A stretch of DNA of 45,332 nucleotides from JAAZNF01 sp964561025 (GCA_964561025.1 CAZLNM010000029.1:1-45332), one strand, 5' to 3'. Positions 1 through 7,990 are shown, counted from the stretch's first letter. Notes: generated from the sequence alone by a model not told the origin. Numbers and translations: made by a program.

Positions 1-621
1 CGCCTGGCGGGAGAGAGCCCGGTCTTTCTGGCCGGCTGCAACCTGTGCGCCGCCGCCTGCCGCGTGGGCGGCGAGCGCGAGGTGCGGGCCATGGGCGAGG
101 CGCTCGCGCAACACGGCGTTGCCGTGGCGGGGAGCCGGGTGCTGGACGGCGCCTGCAACGCCCGCAAGACGCGCCGCGAGCTGGAGTCGTGCCGCGCTGC
201 CCTGGAGGGCGCGCGCGGGGTGCTGGTGCTGGCCTGTGGGGGTGGGGCGCAGAGCGTGCTGGCGGCGCTTCTCGAGCTGGGGCTCGATCGCCTGCCGGTG
301 CACCCCGGCGCGGACACCCTGATGCAGGCCGAGCAGTCCGGGCCGGCGGAGTTCGAGCAGCTGTGCAGCCTGTGCGGCGAGTGCCTGCTCGACGACTACG
401 GCGGCATCTGCCCCGTGGCCCGCTGCGCCAAGGGGCTGCTGAACGGGCCGTGCGGCGGTTCGGCCGGCGGGCGCTGCGAGGTGTTCCCGGAGCACCCCTG
501 CGCCTGGGTGCTGATCGGGGAGCGGCTGCGCCGCCTCGAGCACCTGGACCTTCTGGAGCGCGTCATTCCGCCGCGCGCCGCCGATCCCCGCGCCCACCCC
601 CGCCGCCTCCGGCGCTCCTGA
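1..621 (+). CDS. MetV-like / methylenetetrahydrofolate reductase C-terminal domain protein (5' partial)
   Basis: The reading frame is open from base 1, so the start lies outside the window; 206 codons remain. The visible start has a glycine-bracketed Cys cluster (AGCNLCAAACRVGGE), and a second cluster follows around residue 120 with CSLCGECLLDDYGGICPVARC and then GLLNGPCGG. This pairing of N-terminal and C-terminal Cys motifs is typical of the MTHFR C-terminal domain family (MetV). In acetogens and many anaerobes MetV partners the flavoprotein MetF in reducing methylene-THF; its cysteines are thought to bind metal or Fe-S. Free-standing family members are about 200-230 aa, so probably only 10-25 residues are missing, although fusion to an upstream MetF cannot be excluded. 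The last 15 residues are Arg/Pro rich and look like a non-conserved tail. Confidence 0.8.
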   Translation, partial: RLAGESPVFLAGCNLCAAACRVGGEREVRAMGEALAQHGVAVAGSRVLDGACNARKTRRELESCRAALEGARGVLVLACGGGAQSVLAALLELGLDRLPVHPGADTLMQAEQSGPAEFEQLCSLCGECLLDDYGGICPVARCAKGLLNGPCGGSAGGRCEVFPEHPCAWVLIGERLRRLEHLDLLERVIPPRAADPRAHPRRLRRS

Positions 622-761
622 ACCCCCGCGTCTTGCTCTCGTCTCCCTGCATGGCCTCCGCTCGGCTGGTGCGGTCAAGGGCTTACGGTCGCTTTGCGAC
701 TCGCTTTCGCTAAGACCGGCCGGCGGAGGGAACGGAGGGAGAGAACCCGAGAGGACGGTGC
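622..761. other. Convergent intergenic region with a short structured repeat
   Basis: This is a 140-bp gap between two convergent genes. No open reading frame with a plausible start is visible. It contains a small hairpin (GTCGC TTT GCGAC, 688-700) nested inside CTTA/TAAG arms. The hairpin is part of a 25-bp sequence that reappears after gsk (see the repeats at 680 and 15605). No T-run follows the hairpin, so it is not a classical intrinsic terminator. Confidence 0.4.
680..704 (-). repeat. 25-bp intergenic repeat, copy 1
   Basis: Read on the minus strand this stretch starts GCGAGTCGCAAAGCG and continues ACCGTAAGCC. It matches 20 of 25 positions of the sequence at 15605-15629, and all five differences are transitions. 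Both copies lie in the gap between convergent genes and can fold into a short stem (GTCGC/GCGAC here). The role is unknown; a small repeat family or a transcript-end hairpin is possible. Confidence 0.35.
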
Positions 762-3700
762 CTACTTGGACTCCTTGAGGGTGTCCAGCATCTGGTCGAT
801 GTCGATGTCGCCGCCTCCGTCGGCCGCGCCCGTGGGCGGGTGGGACAGCGGGGTGGCCCCGGCCTTGCCGGGGGCCAGCCGGGCCGCGGCGCGGGGCGCC
901 GGCGCGCCGATGGGGCGCCGTTCCAGCTCGGCGATCTTCTCCTTGAGGCGTTGGATCTCCAGCTCGGCGATCTTGAGCGCCTTGCCGCGCTGCAGGTAGT
1001 TCTGGTTCATCTTGGTCATCTCGGCGATGTGGGCCGAGCGGACCCGCTCCAGCTCCTTGATGTAGTGATCCTGCTTGGCCTCCATCTCCTGCATGGCGCG
1101 CAGCTCGGCCTCCTCGCGCTCCCGCAGGGTGCGCTGCATGGCCTCGTCGTGCTGGGCCAGGGCGGCGCGCAGCTCCTGCTGTTCGCGCGCCATGCGCTGC
1201 GTGTCCTGCTCGGCGCGTCCCAGGCGCGCCTGGGCCTCGGCCAGGGCCTGGCTGCCGCGATCGCGCTCGGCCTCGGCGGCGATGACCCGCGCGCTGGCCT
1301 CCTCGAGCGCCCGTTGCGCCTGCTGCAGGCGCGACTCCCACATGCCGGACACCTCCTGCAGCTTCTCCTCGGCCTCCTGCCGCACCCGGTTCTCCTGCTC
1401 CTGGGCGATGGCCAGCTGCTCGTTCAACGAGCCGATGCGCTCCTCCCATTGCTGGATGCGGTCGCGGATCTCCTGGCGGGTGTGATCGAGCTGGCCGTTG
1501 GCGCGGGCCAGCGCGTCGGAGAGCTCCGTGACCCGGCCCTCGGCCTCCTCCAGCCGCTCGCGCAGCGCAGTCTCGGTGCGGGCGGAAAGATCGTTCTGCT
1601 CGCGCACCTGGCTCTCCAGGGCGGTGGCCCGCTCGCGCTCGGCGCGCAGGGCGGCCTCGCTCTCCTGGAGGCGCCGGGTGGTCTCGCTGAGCTGCTCGCT
1701 GAGCTCGGCCTCGCGCTCCACCGAGCTGTTCTGCAGCCGCTCCAGCTCGGAGCGTAGTTGTTCGGCCTGGCTGGAGACTCGCTGGAGATCGGCGGAGAGG
1801 CGGCCCTGCTCGGCCTCGGCCTGCGAGGTGCGGGCGGCCAGGTCTCGCTCCAGAGCCGCGGCCCGCTCCCGCTCCCGGGTCAGCAGGGTCTCCAGCTCCT
1901 CGTCGCGCTCCGCCGCGGTCTGCCGGTGGACGCTGAAGGCCTGCTCCAGCTCGGCAAAGCGCCGCTCCAGGTCGGCGCGCAGCTCCTCCCGGTGCCCCAG
2001 CTCGGCCTGCAGGCGCTCGACCTGGGCGCGGAGCGCGGTCGCCTCCTCGAAGACCCGCGCCTTCTCGCCCCGCTCGTGCTCCAGGGACTGGCGCAGCGCG
2101 TCGGCCTGCCCCTGGCGCTCGGCCAGATCCTGCTCCAGCCGGGTGCGCTGCTCGTGGAAGGCGCGCTGGGCCTCCTCGCGCGCCTGCTGCAGGCGGGCCA
2201 GCTCCTCCTCGAACTTGGCCGAACGTCGCTCCAGCTCCTGCTGGAGGCTCTCCCGCTCGGCGCGCACAGCCTCGAGCTCGCCGCGCAGCTCCTGGAGCCG
2301 CCGGTCCCGATCGGCCAGCGAGAGCTCGCTCTCCTGCTTGATCTCGGCGATGATGCGGTCGCGGTCGGCGACCTCCCGGTCGGCGGTCTCCTGGACCTGG
2401 TCTTTCTCGCGACGCACCTCCTCCAGGTACTGCTCCAGGGCCTGCATCTGCGAGGCCAGGTCCTCCTCGCGCTGGGCCTTCTCGCGCGCCAGGGTGTCCA
2501 TGCGCTCGGCGAACTCCCGGCTGCGCTGCTCCAGCTCCGCGCCCAGGCGCTCCAGCTCCTTCTGGGCCACGTCCCGGTCCTTGCGCACCAGCACCAGCTT
2601 CTGCTCGAGGTCGCGGATGTTCTCCTGGCGGTCGCGCAGCTGAAGCTCGAGGTCGTCCTTCTGGCGCAGGTGCGCCTGGCGGGCCTCCTCGAGTTCCTTC
2701 TGCAGCTCCACGATCTGGCGCTCCCGCTCCCCGAGCTTGCCGCCCAGGCGCTGCTCCTGCTCGAGCTTGGCGGCCCGTAACCCGGCGATCTCCTCGTCCA
2801 GGCTCTTGATCTTGGACTCGCGGTCGTCGAGTTTCGCGGCCAGCCGCTGCTGCTGTTCATCCTTCTCGCGGCCGAGGCGCTTGAGCTCGTCCTCGAGCGC
2901 GAGGATCTTCTCCTCGCGCTCCTCGATGCGCTGCTCGTAGTTCTGGGATTGCTCTTGCCAGGCGGCGCGGGCCTCGCCCAGCTCGTTCTCCAGCGCGGCG
3001 GCGCGCTGCATCTGGGCGCTCAGGCCCTCGTTGAGGATGCGCTCGGCGCGCACCTTCTCCTCGGAGAGGGTCTGCAGATCCCGGTCAAGTTCGCTGATGC
3101 GGCCCTCGGCCTCCTGGATGCGCCGCTCCGCCTCGGCCTCGCGCGACTCCTTCTCCTTTTGCAGCGAGTCGAACTCGGCCCGTATCTTGCGCAGGTCCTC
3201 CTCCAGCGAGGAGTTGGCCAGCTCCAGCCCGGCGATGGTCTCCTGCTGCCGCTGGTTCTGGGTGGCGGCCTCCTGCAGCGAGGACTGCAGCTTCTCTCCC
3301 AGCAGGGCGTACTGCTCCTCACCGGCGCGAAGCTTGGCCCGCAGGTCCTTCTCCAGCGCCTCGCGCTCGCGCTCCTTCTGCGACAGCGAGACGCGCATGT
3401 CGTTGATCTGCTTCTCCTTGGCCGCCACCACCTGGATGAGATCGTTCTCGGTGACGACCTTCTCCTCCATCAGGGTGTCGATGGAGGACTTGAACTCGCG
3501 CGCCTGCTGCTCGGAGTCCTTGCGCGCCTCCTCCAGCTTGCGCTCCAGGTCCTCGACGTGCATGCGCAGGCCCTGGATCTCGACCTCCTTGTCGAGCAGC
3601 TTCTCGTTGAAGGCCGAGAACTCCCGCTCCTTCGACTCCCAGATCTCCGCCAGCCGCGCGATCTCCATCTCGCGCTGCTTGAGCTTCTCGCGCAAGAAGT

Positions 3701-4508
3701 CCAGCTTGTCCTCGAGCCCGCCCTTGGGGGCGTCCTTCTTGCGGGGCTTGGCCGGCCCCTTCTGGCGCTCTTCCTGGAGGGCGCGCCGGGCCTCCTTGAT
3801 GGACTCGAAGGCCTGGTCGACGAAGGCCAGGTCCTGATCGCTGACGAACCGCCGTGGCTCGGGCCGCGCGGGCGGGGGCGGGGGAGGCGCCGAGGCCGGA
3901 GCCGGGGCCGGGGCATCCTCGATGAGCATGGCGTCGTCGATCATCTCGGGCTCGTCCTGGGCGGGGGCGGGTTCGGAGAGCGCCTGGGCCAGCGCGGCCG
4001 CCTCTCCGGCCGGGGCCTCGGCGGGCGCCGCGCTCTGGGCCGCGGCGGCATCGGCCTCCGGCGCGGGCGCGGCCGGCGTGGCGTCCACCTGGGTGGCGTC
4101 CTCGGAGCGGTCGGGCGCGGTGCGCGGCGCCGCCGGGTCCGCCCCGAGAAGCCCGAACACCTGGCGCCGGAACTCGTCCATGTCGAACGGCATGCTCAGG
4201 TACAGGTTGGCCGGGTGCTTTCCCTCCCGGTGCTTCTGGATGGCCTCCTCGGTGGCCTCCGAGGAGATGAACACCAGCGGCACGTCCTTGAGATCCCGGC
4301 TCTTGCGCAGCCGGGCGCTCAGGGTGAAACCGGAGACATCCGGCAGCTCGGCCCGCAGCAGGATGACGTCGGGCCGCAGCGCCTCGGCCTCCTCGAGGCA
4401 GGTCTTTCCCTTCTCGCAGAAGGAGAAGTGGTTGTCGGCTCCGGCCAGCACCGCCGCCAGAGACAGGGCGAAATCCTTTTCGTGGTCCACGATGAGGATC
4501 TTGGCCAT
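762..4508 (-). CDS. AglZ/FrzS-like protein: pseudo-receiver domain plus very long coiled coil
   Basis: The protein has 1248 aa. Residues 1-122 form a response-regulator receiver fold (AKILIVDHEKDF; PDVILLRAELPDVSGF), but the phosphoacceptor Asp is replaced by Arg (R52, in LLRAEL) and the conserved Lys before Pro-Phe by Met (M106). It should therefore not be phosphorylated and counts as a pseudo-receiver. Residues about 125-225 are an Ala/Pro-rich linker. Residues about 230-1190 are almost uninterrupted heptad-like Glu/Arg/Gln/Leu coiled coil, and a short acidic tail ends the protein. The same architecture, size and loss of the acceptor Asp are known in M. xanthus AglZ (about 1395 aa, gliding motility scaffold) and, shorter, in FrzS. 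A polarity or motility scaffold role is inferred. It lies 36 bp after a 71-aa gene in the same unit. The ATG at 4508 is preceded by GAAAGGG. Confidence 0.85.
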   Translation of the reverse strand: MAKILIVDHEKDFALSLAAVLAGADNHFSFCEKGKTCLEEAEALRPDVILLRAELPDVSGFTLSARLRKSRDLKDVPLVFISSEATEEAIQKHREGKHPANLYLSMPFDMDEFRRQVFGLLGADPAAPRTAPDRSEDATQVDATPAAPAPEADAAAAQSAAPAEAPAGEAAALAQALSEPAPAQDEPEMIDDAMLIEDAPAPAPASAPPPPPPARPEPRRFVSDQDLAFVDQAFESIKEARRALQEERQKGPAKPRKKDAPKGGLEDKLDFLREKLKQREMEIARLAEIWESKEREFSAFNEKLLDKEVEIQGLRMHVEDLERKLEEARKDSEQQAREFKSSIDTLMEEKVVTENDLIQVVAAKEKQINDMRVSLSQKEREREALEKDLRAKLRAGEEQYALLGEKLQSSLQEAATQNQRQQETIAGLELANSSLEEDLRKIRAEFDSLQKEKESREAEAERRIQEAEGRISELDRDLQTLSEEKVRAERILNEGLSAQMQRAAALENELGEARAAWQEQSQNYEQRIEEREEKILALEDELKRLGREKDEQQQRLAAKLDDRESKIKSLDEEIAGLRAAKLEQEQRLGGKLGERERQIVELQKELEEARQAHLRQKDDLELQLRDRQENIRDLEQKLVLVRKDRDVAQKELERLGAELEQRSREFAERMDTLAREKAQREEDLASQMQALEQYLEEVRREKDQVQETADREVADRDRIIAEIKQESELSLADRDRRLQELRGELEAVRAERESLQQELERRSAKFEEELARLQQAREEAQRAFHEQRTRLEQDLAERQGQADALRQSLEHERGEKARVFEEATALRAQVERLQAELGHREELRADLERRFAELEQAFSVHRQTAAERDEELETLLTRERERAAALERDLAARTSQAEAEQGRLSADLQRVSSQAEQLRSELERLQNSSVEREAELSEQLSETTRRLQESEAALRAERERATALESQVREQNDLSARTETALRERLEEAEGRVTELSDALARANGQLDHTRQEIRDRIQQWEERIGSLNEQLAIAQEQENRVRQEAEEKLQEVSGMWESRLQQAQRALEEASARVIAAEAERDRGSQALAEAQARLGRAEQDTQRMAREQQELRAALAQHDEAMQRTLREREEAELRAMQEMEAKQDHYIKELERVRSAHIAEMTKMNQNYLQRGKALKIAELEIQRLKEKIAELERRPIGAPAPRAAARLAPGKAGATPLSHPPTGAADGGGDIDIDQMLDTLKESK

Positions 4509-4544
4509 GGAAACCCTTTCCGGATGCCGGCCGCCGAGCCGTTC

Positions 4545-4760
4545 TCAGCCGGCGGACTCGCTGCCCTCGACCCCTGGTTCCCGGTAGAACATCACGATCG
4601 ACACGCAGTGGAACTCGCGATCGCTGGACTGCACCACGCGCAGGTCCGTCATCTCCACTCCCGGGTGCTCGGCCAGCCAGCGCGTGGCCTGCTCGCCCAG
4701 CTCCTCGCGGTCGCGCGTCAGCGTGGCCGAGAACACCTTGACGCCGCTAAAAGGCTGCAT
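4545..4760 (-). CDS. Conserved-looking 71-aa protein, first gene of the AglZ-like unit
   Basis: The start is taken at ATG 4760 (MQPFSGVKVF) because AGGAGAAAGG sits just upstream. A longer reading from TTG 4844 would translate through the promoter -35 box and is unlikely. The 71-aa product is soluble with an alternating strand/helix pattern. It reads as a small alpha/beta protein: KVFSATLTRDREELGEQATRWL, split by eye into a strand and a helix, then a strand with VVQSSDREFHCVSIVMFY. The layout resembles the small Cse60/DUF2758-type proteins, but I cannot name a function. The gene ends 36 bp before the AglZ-like gene and shares its promoter, so a partner or regulatory role for that scaffold is plausible but inferred only from position. 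Confidence 0.65.
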   Translation of the reverse strand: MQPFSGVKVFSATLTRDREELGEQATRWLAEHPGVEMTDLRVVQSSDREFHCVSIVMFYREPGVEGSESAG

Positions 4761-4809
4761 GAAAAACCTTTCTCCTGCAAAAACAAACACTTCCGTCGAG
4801 AGGTCAACG

Positions 4810-4832
4810 GCTCGAATGTATGCCGTTCGAGC
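4810..4832. promoter_or_regulatory. Inverted repeat GCTCGAA-N9-TTCGAGC in a divergent promoter region
   Basis: Two perfect 7-bp arms are separated by 9 bp. The repeat covers the -10 box and part of the spacer of the minus-strand promoter for the AglZ-like unit and lies upstream of the plus-strand CoA-transferase promoter. That placement would suit an operator for a dimeric repressor. The regulator is unknown. Confidence 0.45.
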
Positions 4833-4844
4833 GCCGCAAGTCAA
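4815..4844 (-). promoter_or_regulatory. Sigma-70-type promoter of the AglZ-like unit
   Basis: The -35 is TTGACT (4844-4839) and the -10 is TACATT (4820-4815), with an 18-bp spacer. A transcription start near 4808 would give a leader of about 48 nt containing the AGGAG ribosome site. Confidence 0.5.
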
Positions 4845-4857
4845 GGGATTCGGTGGC

Positions 4858-4887
4858 TTGCGACGGTGAGGGGTTTTCTGGTAGCCT
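4858..4887 (+). promoter_or_regulatory. Sigma-70-type promoter of the CoA-transferase operon
   Basis: The -35 is TTGCGA (4858-4863) and the -10 is TAGCCT (4882-4887), with an 18-bp spacer. A start near 4894 leaves a leader of about 23 nt carrying AGGAGG in front of ATG 4917. Confidence 0.5.
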
Positions 4888-4916
4888 GCGCGCCGATTGC
4901 GCTACAGGAGGACGGC

Positions 4917-5948
4917 ATGGAGATCCTGCAGTCGGGCGAGGGCCAGCTCCTCGGATTTCGCGACCCGGACGAGAACCGGGCCTGGGTGCAGCAGAACAAG
5001 TCGCGCGCGCTGGTCGACAAGCGCATGAGCGCCGCCGAGGCGGTGTCGCGTTTCGTGCGCGACGGCGACTTTCTGGCCATGGGCGGTTTCGGCCACGTGC
5101 GGGTGTCCATGGCGCTGGTGTACGAGCTCATCCGGCAGAAGCGCCGGGGCCTGCGCATGGCCGGCAAGACCGCGGTCCACGACAGCGACGTGCTCATCGC
5201 GGCGGGCTGCGTGGACGAGATCGAGGTGGCCTACACCTTCGGCCACGAGCTGCGCGGTCTGTCGCCGGCCTCGCGCCGCGCCGCCCAGAGCGGGCGCCTC
5301 AAGGTGATCGCCGAGATCAGCAACGCCGGGTACCAGTGGCGTTTCCTGGCGGGCATGATGGGGTTGCCCTTCATCCCCACCCGCAACATGCTGGGCACCG
5401 ACACCTTGAAGAAGAGCAGCGCCAAGGTGGTTCGCGACCCCTTCACCGGCAAGCCGGTGTGCCTGGTGCCGGCGGCCTACCCGGACGTGGCGCTGATCCA
5501 CGTGCACCGCTGCGATCGCTTCGGCAACAGCCAGATCGACGGCATCCTGGTCGAGGACTTCGAGCTGTCGCGCTGCGCCCGGCGCCTGATCGTCACCACC
5601 GAGAAGATCATCTCCGAGGAGGACATCCGGCGCGAGCCCGCCCAGACGGTCATCCCCTATTTTCTGGTGGACGCGGTGGTCGAGGTGCCCTTCGGCGCCC
5701 ACCCCACGCTGATGCCGCAGCTGTACTACAGCGACGAACAGCACATCGCCGAGTGGCTGTCTCTCTCGCGCACCGACGAGGGCGTGCGCCAGTACCTGGA
5801 GCGCTACGTGTTCGGCGTGCCGGATTTCGCCGCCTACCTCGATGCGGTGGGCGGGCAGGCGCGCCTTGAGCAGCTCGGCCGCATCGAGCGCTACGAGGAG
5901 CCGTCGATCACTCCCTGGGCCCAGCGCGACGGCAAGGGCGAGCGGTGA
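4917..5948 (+). CDS. CoA-transferase family I, subunit A (glutaconate CoA-transferase-like)
   Basis: ATG 4917 is chosen because AGGAGG lies 6 bp upstream; the frame is open further upstream, but that part is antisense to the AglZ-like gene. The 343-aa product shows the subunit A fold of family I CoA-transferases: an N-terminal GDFLAMGGFGHVRVSMALVYELIR segment (glycine-rich CoA-site loop), the middle PFTGKPVCLVPAAYPDVALIH strand region followed by RCDRFGNSQIDG, and a LIVTTEKIIS segment typical of GctA/IpdA relatives. With subunit B, which starts 13 bp after its stop, it should form a heterotetramer that transfers CoA between acyl-CoAs. The substrate cannot be read from sequence; glutaconate, 3-oxoacids and steroid-ring intermediates (IpdAB-like) are all possible. 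No thiolase or ligase gene is adjacent. Confidence 0.85.
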   Translation: MEILQSGEGQLLGFRDPDENRAWVQQNKSRALVDKRMSAAEAVSRFVRDGDFLAMGGFGHVRVSMALVYELIRQKRRGLRMAGKTAVHDSDVLIAAGCVDEIEVAYTFGHELRGLSPASRRAAQSGRLKVIAEISNAGYQWRFLAGMMGLPFIPTRNMLGTDTLKKSSAKVVRDPFTGKPVCLVPAAYPDVALIHVHRCDRFGNSQIDGILVEDFELSRCARRLIVTTEKIISEEDIRREPAQTVIPYFLVDAVVEVPFGAHPTLMPQLYYSDEQHIAEWLSLSRTDEGVRQYLERYVFGVPDFAAYLDAVGGQARLEQLGRIERYEEPSITPWAQRDGKGER

Positions 5949-5961
5949 CAGGAGGTGTCCG

Positions 5962-6738
5962 GTGAGTGAGCGACTTGAATATACTCCGACCGAGCTTCTG
6001 GCCGTGGTGGCCTCGCGCATGCTCTCGGACAACCAGTCCGTGTTCGTGGGCACGGGGCTGCCGCTGATCGCCGGCATGCTGGCCCAGCGCACGCACGCCC
6101 CGGGCCTGCTCTTGTTCTTCGAGGCGGGCAGCATCGGGCCGCGGGTGCCCGAGCTGCCCATCTCGGTGGGCGACTCGCGCACCTACCACCAGGCCATCGC
6201 CCTCTCCAGCATGCACGACGCCATGTCGCTGGCGCAGGCGGGCTACGTGGACGTGGGCTTCCTGGGCGCGGCCCAGATCGATCCCTTCGGCAACATCAAC
6301 ACCACGGTCATCGGTCCCCACCAGCATCCCACGGCCCGCCTGCCGGGGAGCGGGGGCGCCAACGACGTGGCCTCCTTCGCCGCGAGGACCATCATCATCC
6401 TGCGCCAGTCGGCCCGCTCGTTCGTGCCGAAGCTCGACTTTCTCACCACCCCCGGTTACCTGGACGGCCCCGGGGCCCGCGAGCGAGCCGGGCTGCCGGC
6501 CGGGACCGGGCCCTACCGGGTCATCACCCAGCTCGCCACGTACGGGTTCGATCCGCACAGCCGGCGCATGACGGCCGCCTCGCTGCACCCCGGGGTCACG
6601 CCCGAACGCATCCGGGAGAACTCCGGCTTTGCCATCCCCATCGGCGAAGGTCTGCCCGCAAGCCCCGTCCCCAGCGCCGAAGAGATCCGCTTGCTTCGCG
6701 AGGTGATCGATCCCAAGGGCGTGGTGTTGAGCAAATAA
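5962..6738 (+). CDS. CoA-transferase family I, subunit B (glutaconate CoA-transferase-like)
   Basis: It starts at GTG 5962 behind GGAGGTG, 13 bp after the stop of subunit A; 258 aa. An FFEAGSIGP motif places a Glu at residue 54. That is the position of the catalytic Glu54 that forms the glutamyl-CoA thioester in Acidaminococcus fermentans GctB, so the subunit is probably a true transferase half. Other family landmarks are the early GTGLP loop, GYVDVGFLGAAQIDPFGNINTT and a GSGGANDVAS loop. It is co-transcribed and translationally close to subunit A. The end of the gene is 101 bp before cdnL, which has its own promoter. The acyl substrate is unknown. Confidence 0.87.
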   Translation: MSERLEYTPTELLAVVASRMLSDNQSVFVGTGLPLIAGMLAQRTHAPGLLLFFEAGSIGPRVPELPISVGDSRTYHQAIALSSMHDAMSLAQAGYVDVGFLGAAQIDPFGNINTTVIGPHQHPTARLPGSGGANDVASFAARTIIILRQSARSFVPKLDFLTTPGYLDGPGARERAGLPAGTGPYRVITQLATYGFDPHSRRMTAASLHPGVTPERIRENSGFAIPIGEGLPASPVPSAEEIRLLREVIDPKGVVLSK

Positions 6739-6767
6739 CCCAATCCAGACGCCTTGTCAGTTTTTCG

Positions 6768-6797
6768 TTGACTGGAACATTCCAGGCGTGATACCCT
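6768..6797 (+). promoter_or_regulatory. Sigma-70-type promoter of cdnL with a small inverted repeat in the spacer
   Basis: The -35 is TTGACT (6768-6773) and the -10 is TACCCT (6792-6797), with an 18-bp spacer. The spacer holds TGGAACATTCCA (6773-6784), which is TGGAA/TTCCA around a CA centre and could be an operator. A start near 6804 gives a leader of about 36 nt with AGGAG before ATG 6840. Confidence 0.5.
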
Positions 6798-6839
6798 CCT
6801 CGCGCTCGGTAGTGTACATCCCATAACCCAGGAGAAACC

Positions 6840-7328
6840 ATGCAGCCAAATTTCAAGATCGGCGACAAGGCGGTTTATCCGGCCCACGGGGTGGGAGAGG
6901 TGATGGGGATCGAAAAGCGCGAGATCATGGGGCAGAAACAGCAGGTGTACGTGCTGCGCATCCTGGACAACGGGATGAAGATCATGATCCCCATGGACAA
7001 GGTGGCCTCGGTGGGATTGCGCGAGGTGATCTCCCGCGAGCGGGTGAAGGAAGTATATAAGGTATTGAAAGGTAAGGGGATTTCCGTAAAGAGCCAGACC
7101 TGGAACCGCCGCTACCGCGAGTACATGGAGAAGATCAAGACCGGCTCGATCTTCGACATCGCGGAGGTGCTGCGCGACCTCTACCTTCTGAAGTTCGACA
7201 AGGATCTCAGCTTCGGCGAGCGCAAGATGCTGGACACCGCCCGCAGCCTGCTCATCAAGGAAGTGAGCATCGCCCGCAACGTGCGGGAGCAGGTGGTGGA
7301 GAAGGAGCTGGAAGACATCTTCAACTAG
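6840..7328 (+). CDS. cdnL: CdnL, CarD-family RNA polymerase-binding transcription factor
   Basis: The product has 162 aa, close to the 164 aa of M. xanthus CdnL. Residues 1-68 form the CarD/TRCF RNA-polymerase-interaction domain (FKIGDKAVYPAHGVGEV), which binds the RNAP beta subunit. Residues 72-162 form the helical DNA-binding domain, including SQTWNRRYREYMEKIKTG; its Trp is at residue 88, the residue that in CarD/CdnL wedges into the minor groove next to the -10 element and stabilises open complexes. The sequence lacks the HMGA-like tail of M. xanthus CarD, so it is CdnL, the essential activator of rRNA and other promoters. ATG 6840 follows AGGAG. Its stop codon overlaps by 4 nt that of the convergent RecA/ImuA-like gene. 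Confidence 0.93.
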   Translation: MQPNFKIGDKAVYPAHGVGEVMGIEKREIMGQKQQVYVLRILDNGMKIMIPMDKVASVGLREVISRERVKEVYKVLKGKGISVKSQTWNRRYREYMEKIKTGSIFDIAEVLRDLYLLKFDKDLSFGERKMLDTARSLLIKEVSIARNVREQVVEKELEDIFN

Positions 7329-7990
7329 AGCTTCGGCGCCCGCCGCAAGAGCTCGACCTCCAATTCGACCCCGTCCCAGTACAGGCGCCCGCTGCCACGC
7401 CAGCGGAAGCGGGCCCGGGTCACGCGCAGGGAAAGCGATGCACTGTGCCGGGCCTGGGCATGCGAGGTGAGCGCCAGCAGGGCCGAGCCTCCCTCCCGGG
7501 CGCGCCGCGCCAGGCGGGCCCAGGAGGCCCGTGAGAGGCCCTGGTCCGAGCGACACCCGACGAGATCGAGGATCACCAGGCCGAAGCCGCCGGTTTCCAG
7601 GACCAGCTCGGTTCCGCGCAAGGTGGCCGCGCGGTCCGGCGGCCTCAGCCAGAGCAGGCGGGCGAGATCCACTCCCCCCGCCGCCGCCGCCGCCGGGTCG
7701 AAGCCGTCGCCGGGATCGATCAGCGCGTTCATCTCGCCCCGGGCGGCAGAGGCGCGCAGGGCGGCGTAGGCGATGGTGGCGCTCCCTCCAGTCGGCACGA
7801 TCACCTCCATAAGGCCGCCCCGCAAGAGCCCGCCGCTCGCCTTGTCCAACGCCGCGAGGCCGAAACTTGAGCGCGGCGCTGGTTCGGCCAGGCTGCGGGC
7901 GGTCCAGATGAGCCGCCGCCGCAAGAGATCCTCGACGATCTGCCAGCCGGAAGGCTGGGCGGGGGCGGGATTTCCATCGGGTTTCTTCAC
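7325..7990 (-). CDS. RecA/ImuA-like protein under an SOS box
   Basis: The frame is open from TTG 8026, but that codon is itself the start of the -35 box, so translation probably begins downstream. GTG 7990 coincides with the expected transcription start (leaderless, 221 aa) and is used here; TTG 7924 with a GAGG upstream (199 aa) is an alternative. The core resembles the RecA/ImuA fold: GLAALDKASGGLLRGGLMEV leads into a P-loop position reading VPTGGSATIA, where the Walker A Gly-Lys-Thr is missing, and a Walker B-like GFGLVILDLVG strand follows. ImuA proteins act with ImuB and DnaE2 in damage-induced mutagenesis, but neither partner gene is adjacent here. An ATP-independent helper role in SOS is inferred from the promoter and the degenerate P-loop. 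Confidence 0.68.
   Translation of the reverse strand: MKKPDGNPAPAQPSGWQIVEDLLRRRLIWTARSLAEPAPRSSFGLAALDKASGGLLRGGLMEVIVPTGGSATIAYAALRASAARGEMNALIDPGDGFDPAAAAAGGVDLARLLWLRPPDRAATLRGTELVLETGGFGLVILDLVGCRSDQGLSRASWARLARRAREGGSALLALTSHAQARHSASLSLRVTRARFRWRGSGRLYWDGVELEVELLRRAPKL

Noticed and set aside
2949..4916. Upstream extension of the CoA-transferase A frame
   Set aside because: It runs antisense through the AglZ-like gene and has Leu/Gly low-complexity sequence; ATG 4917 has a perfect AGGAGG and starts the conserved domain.
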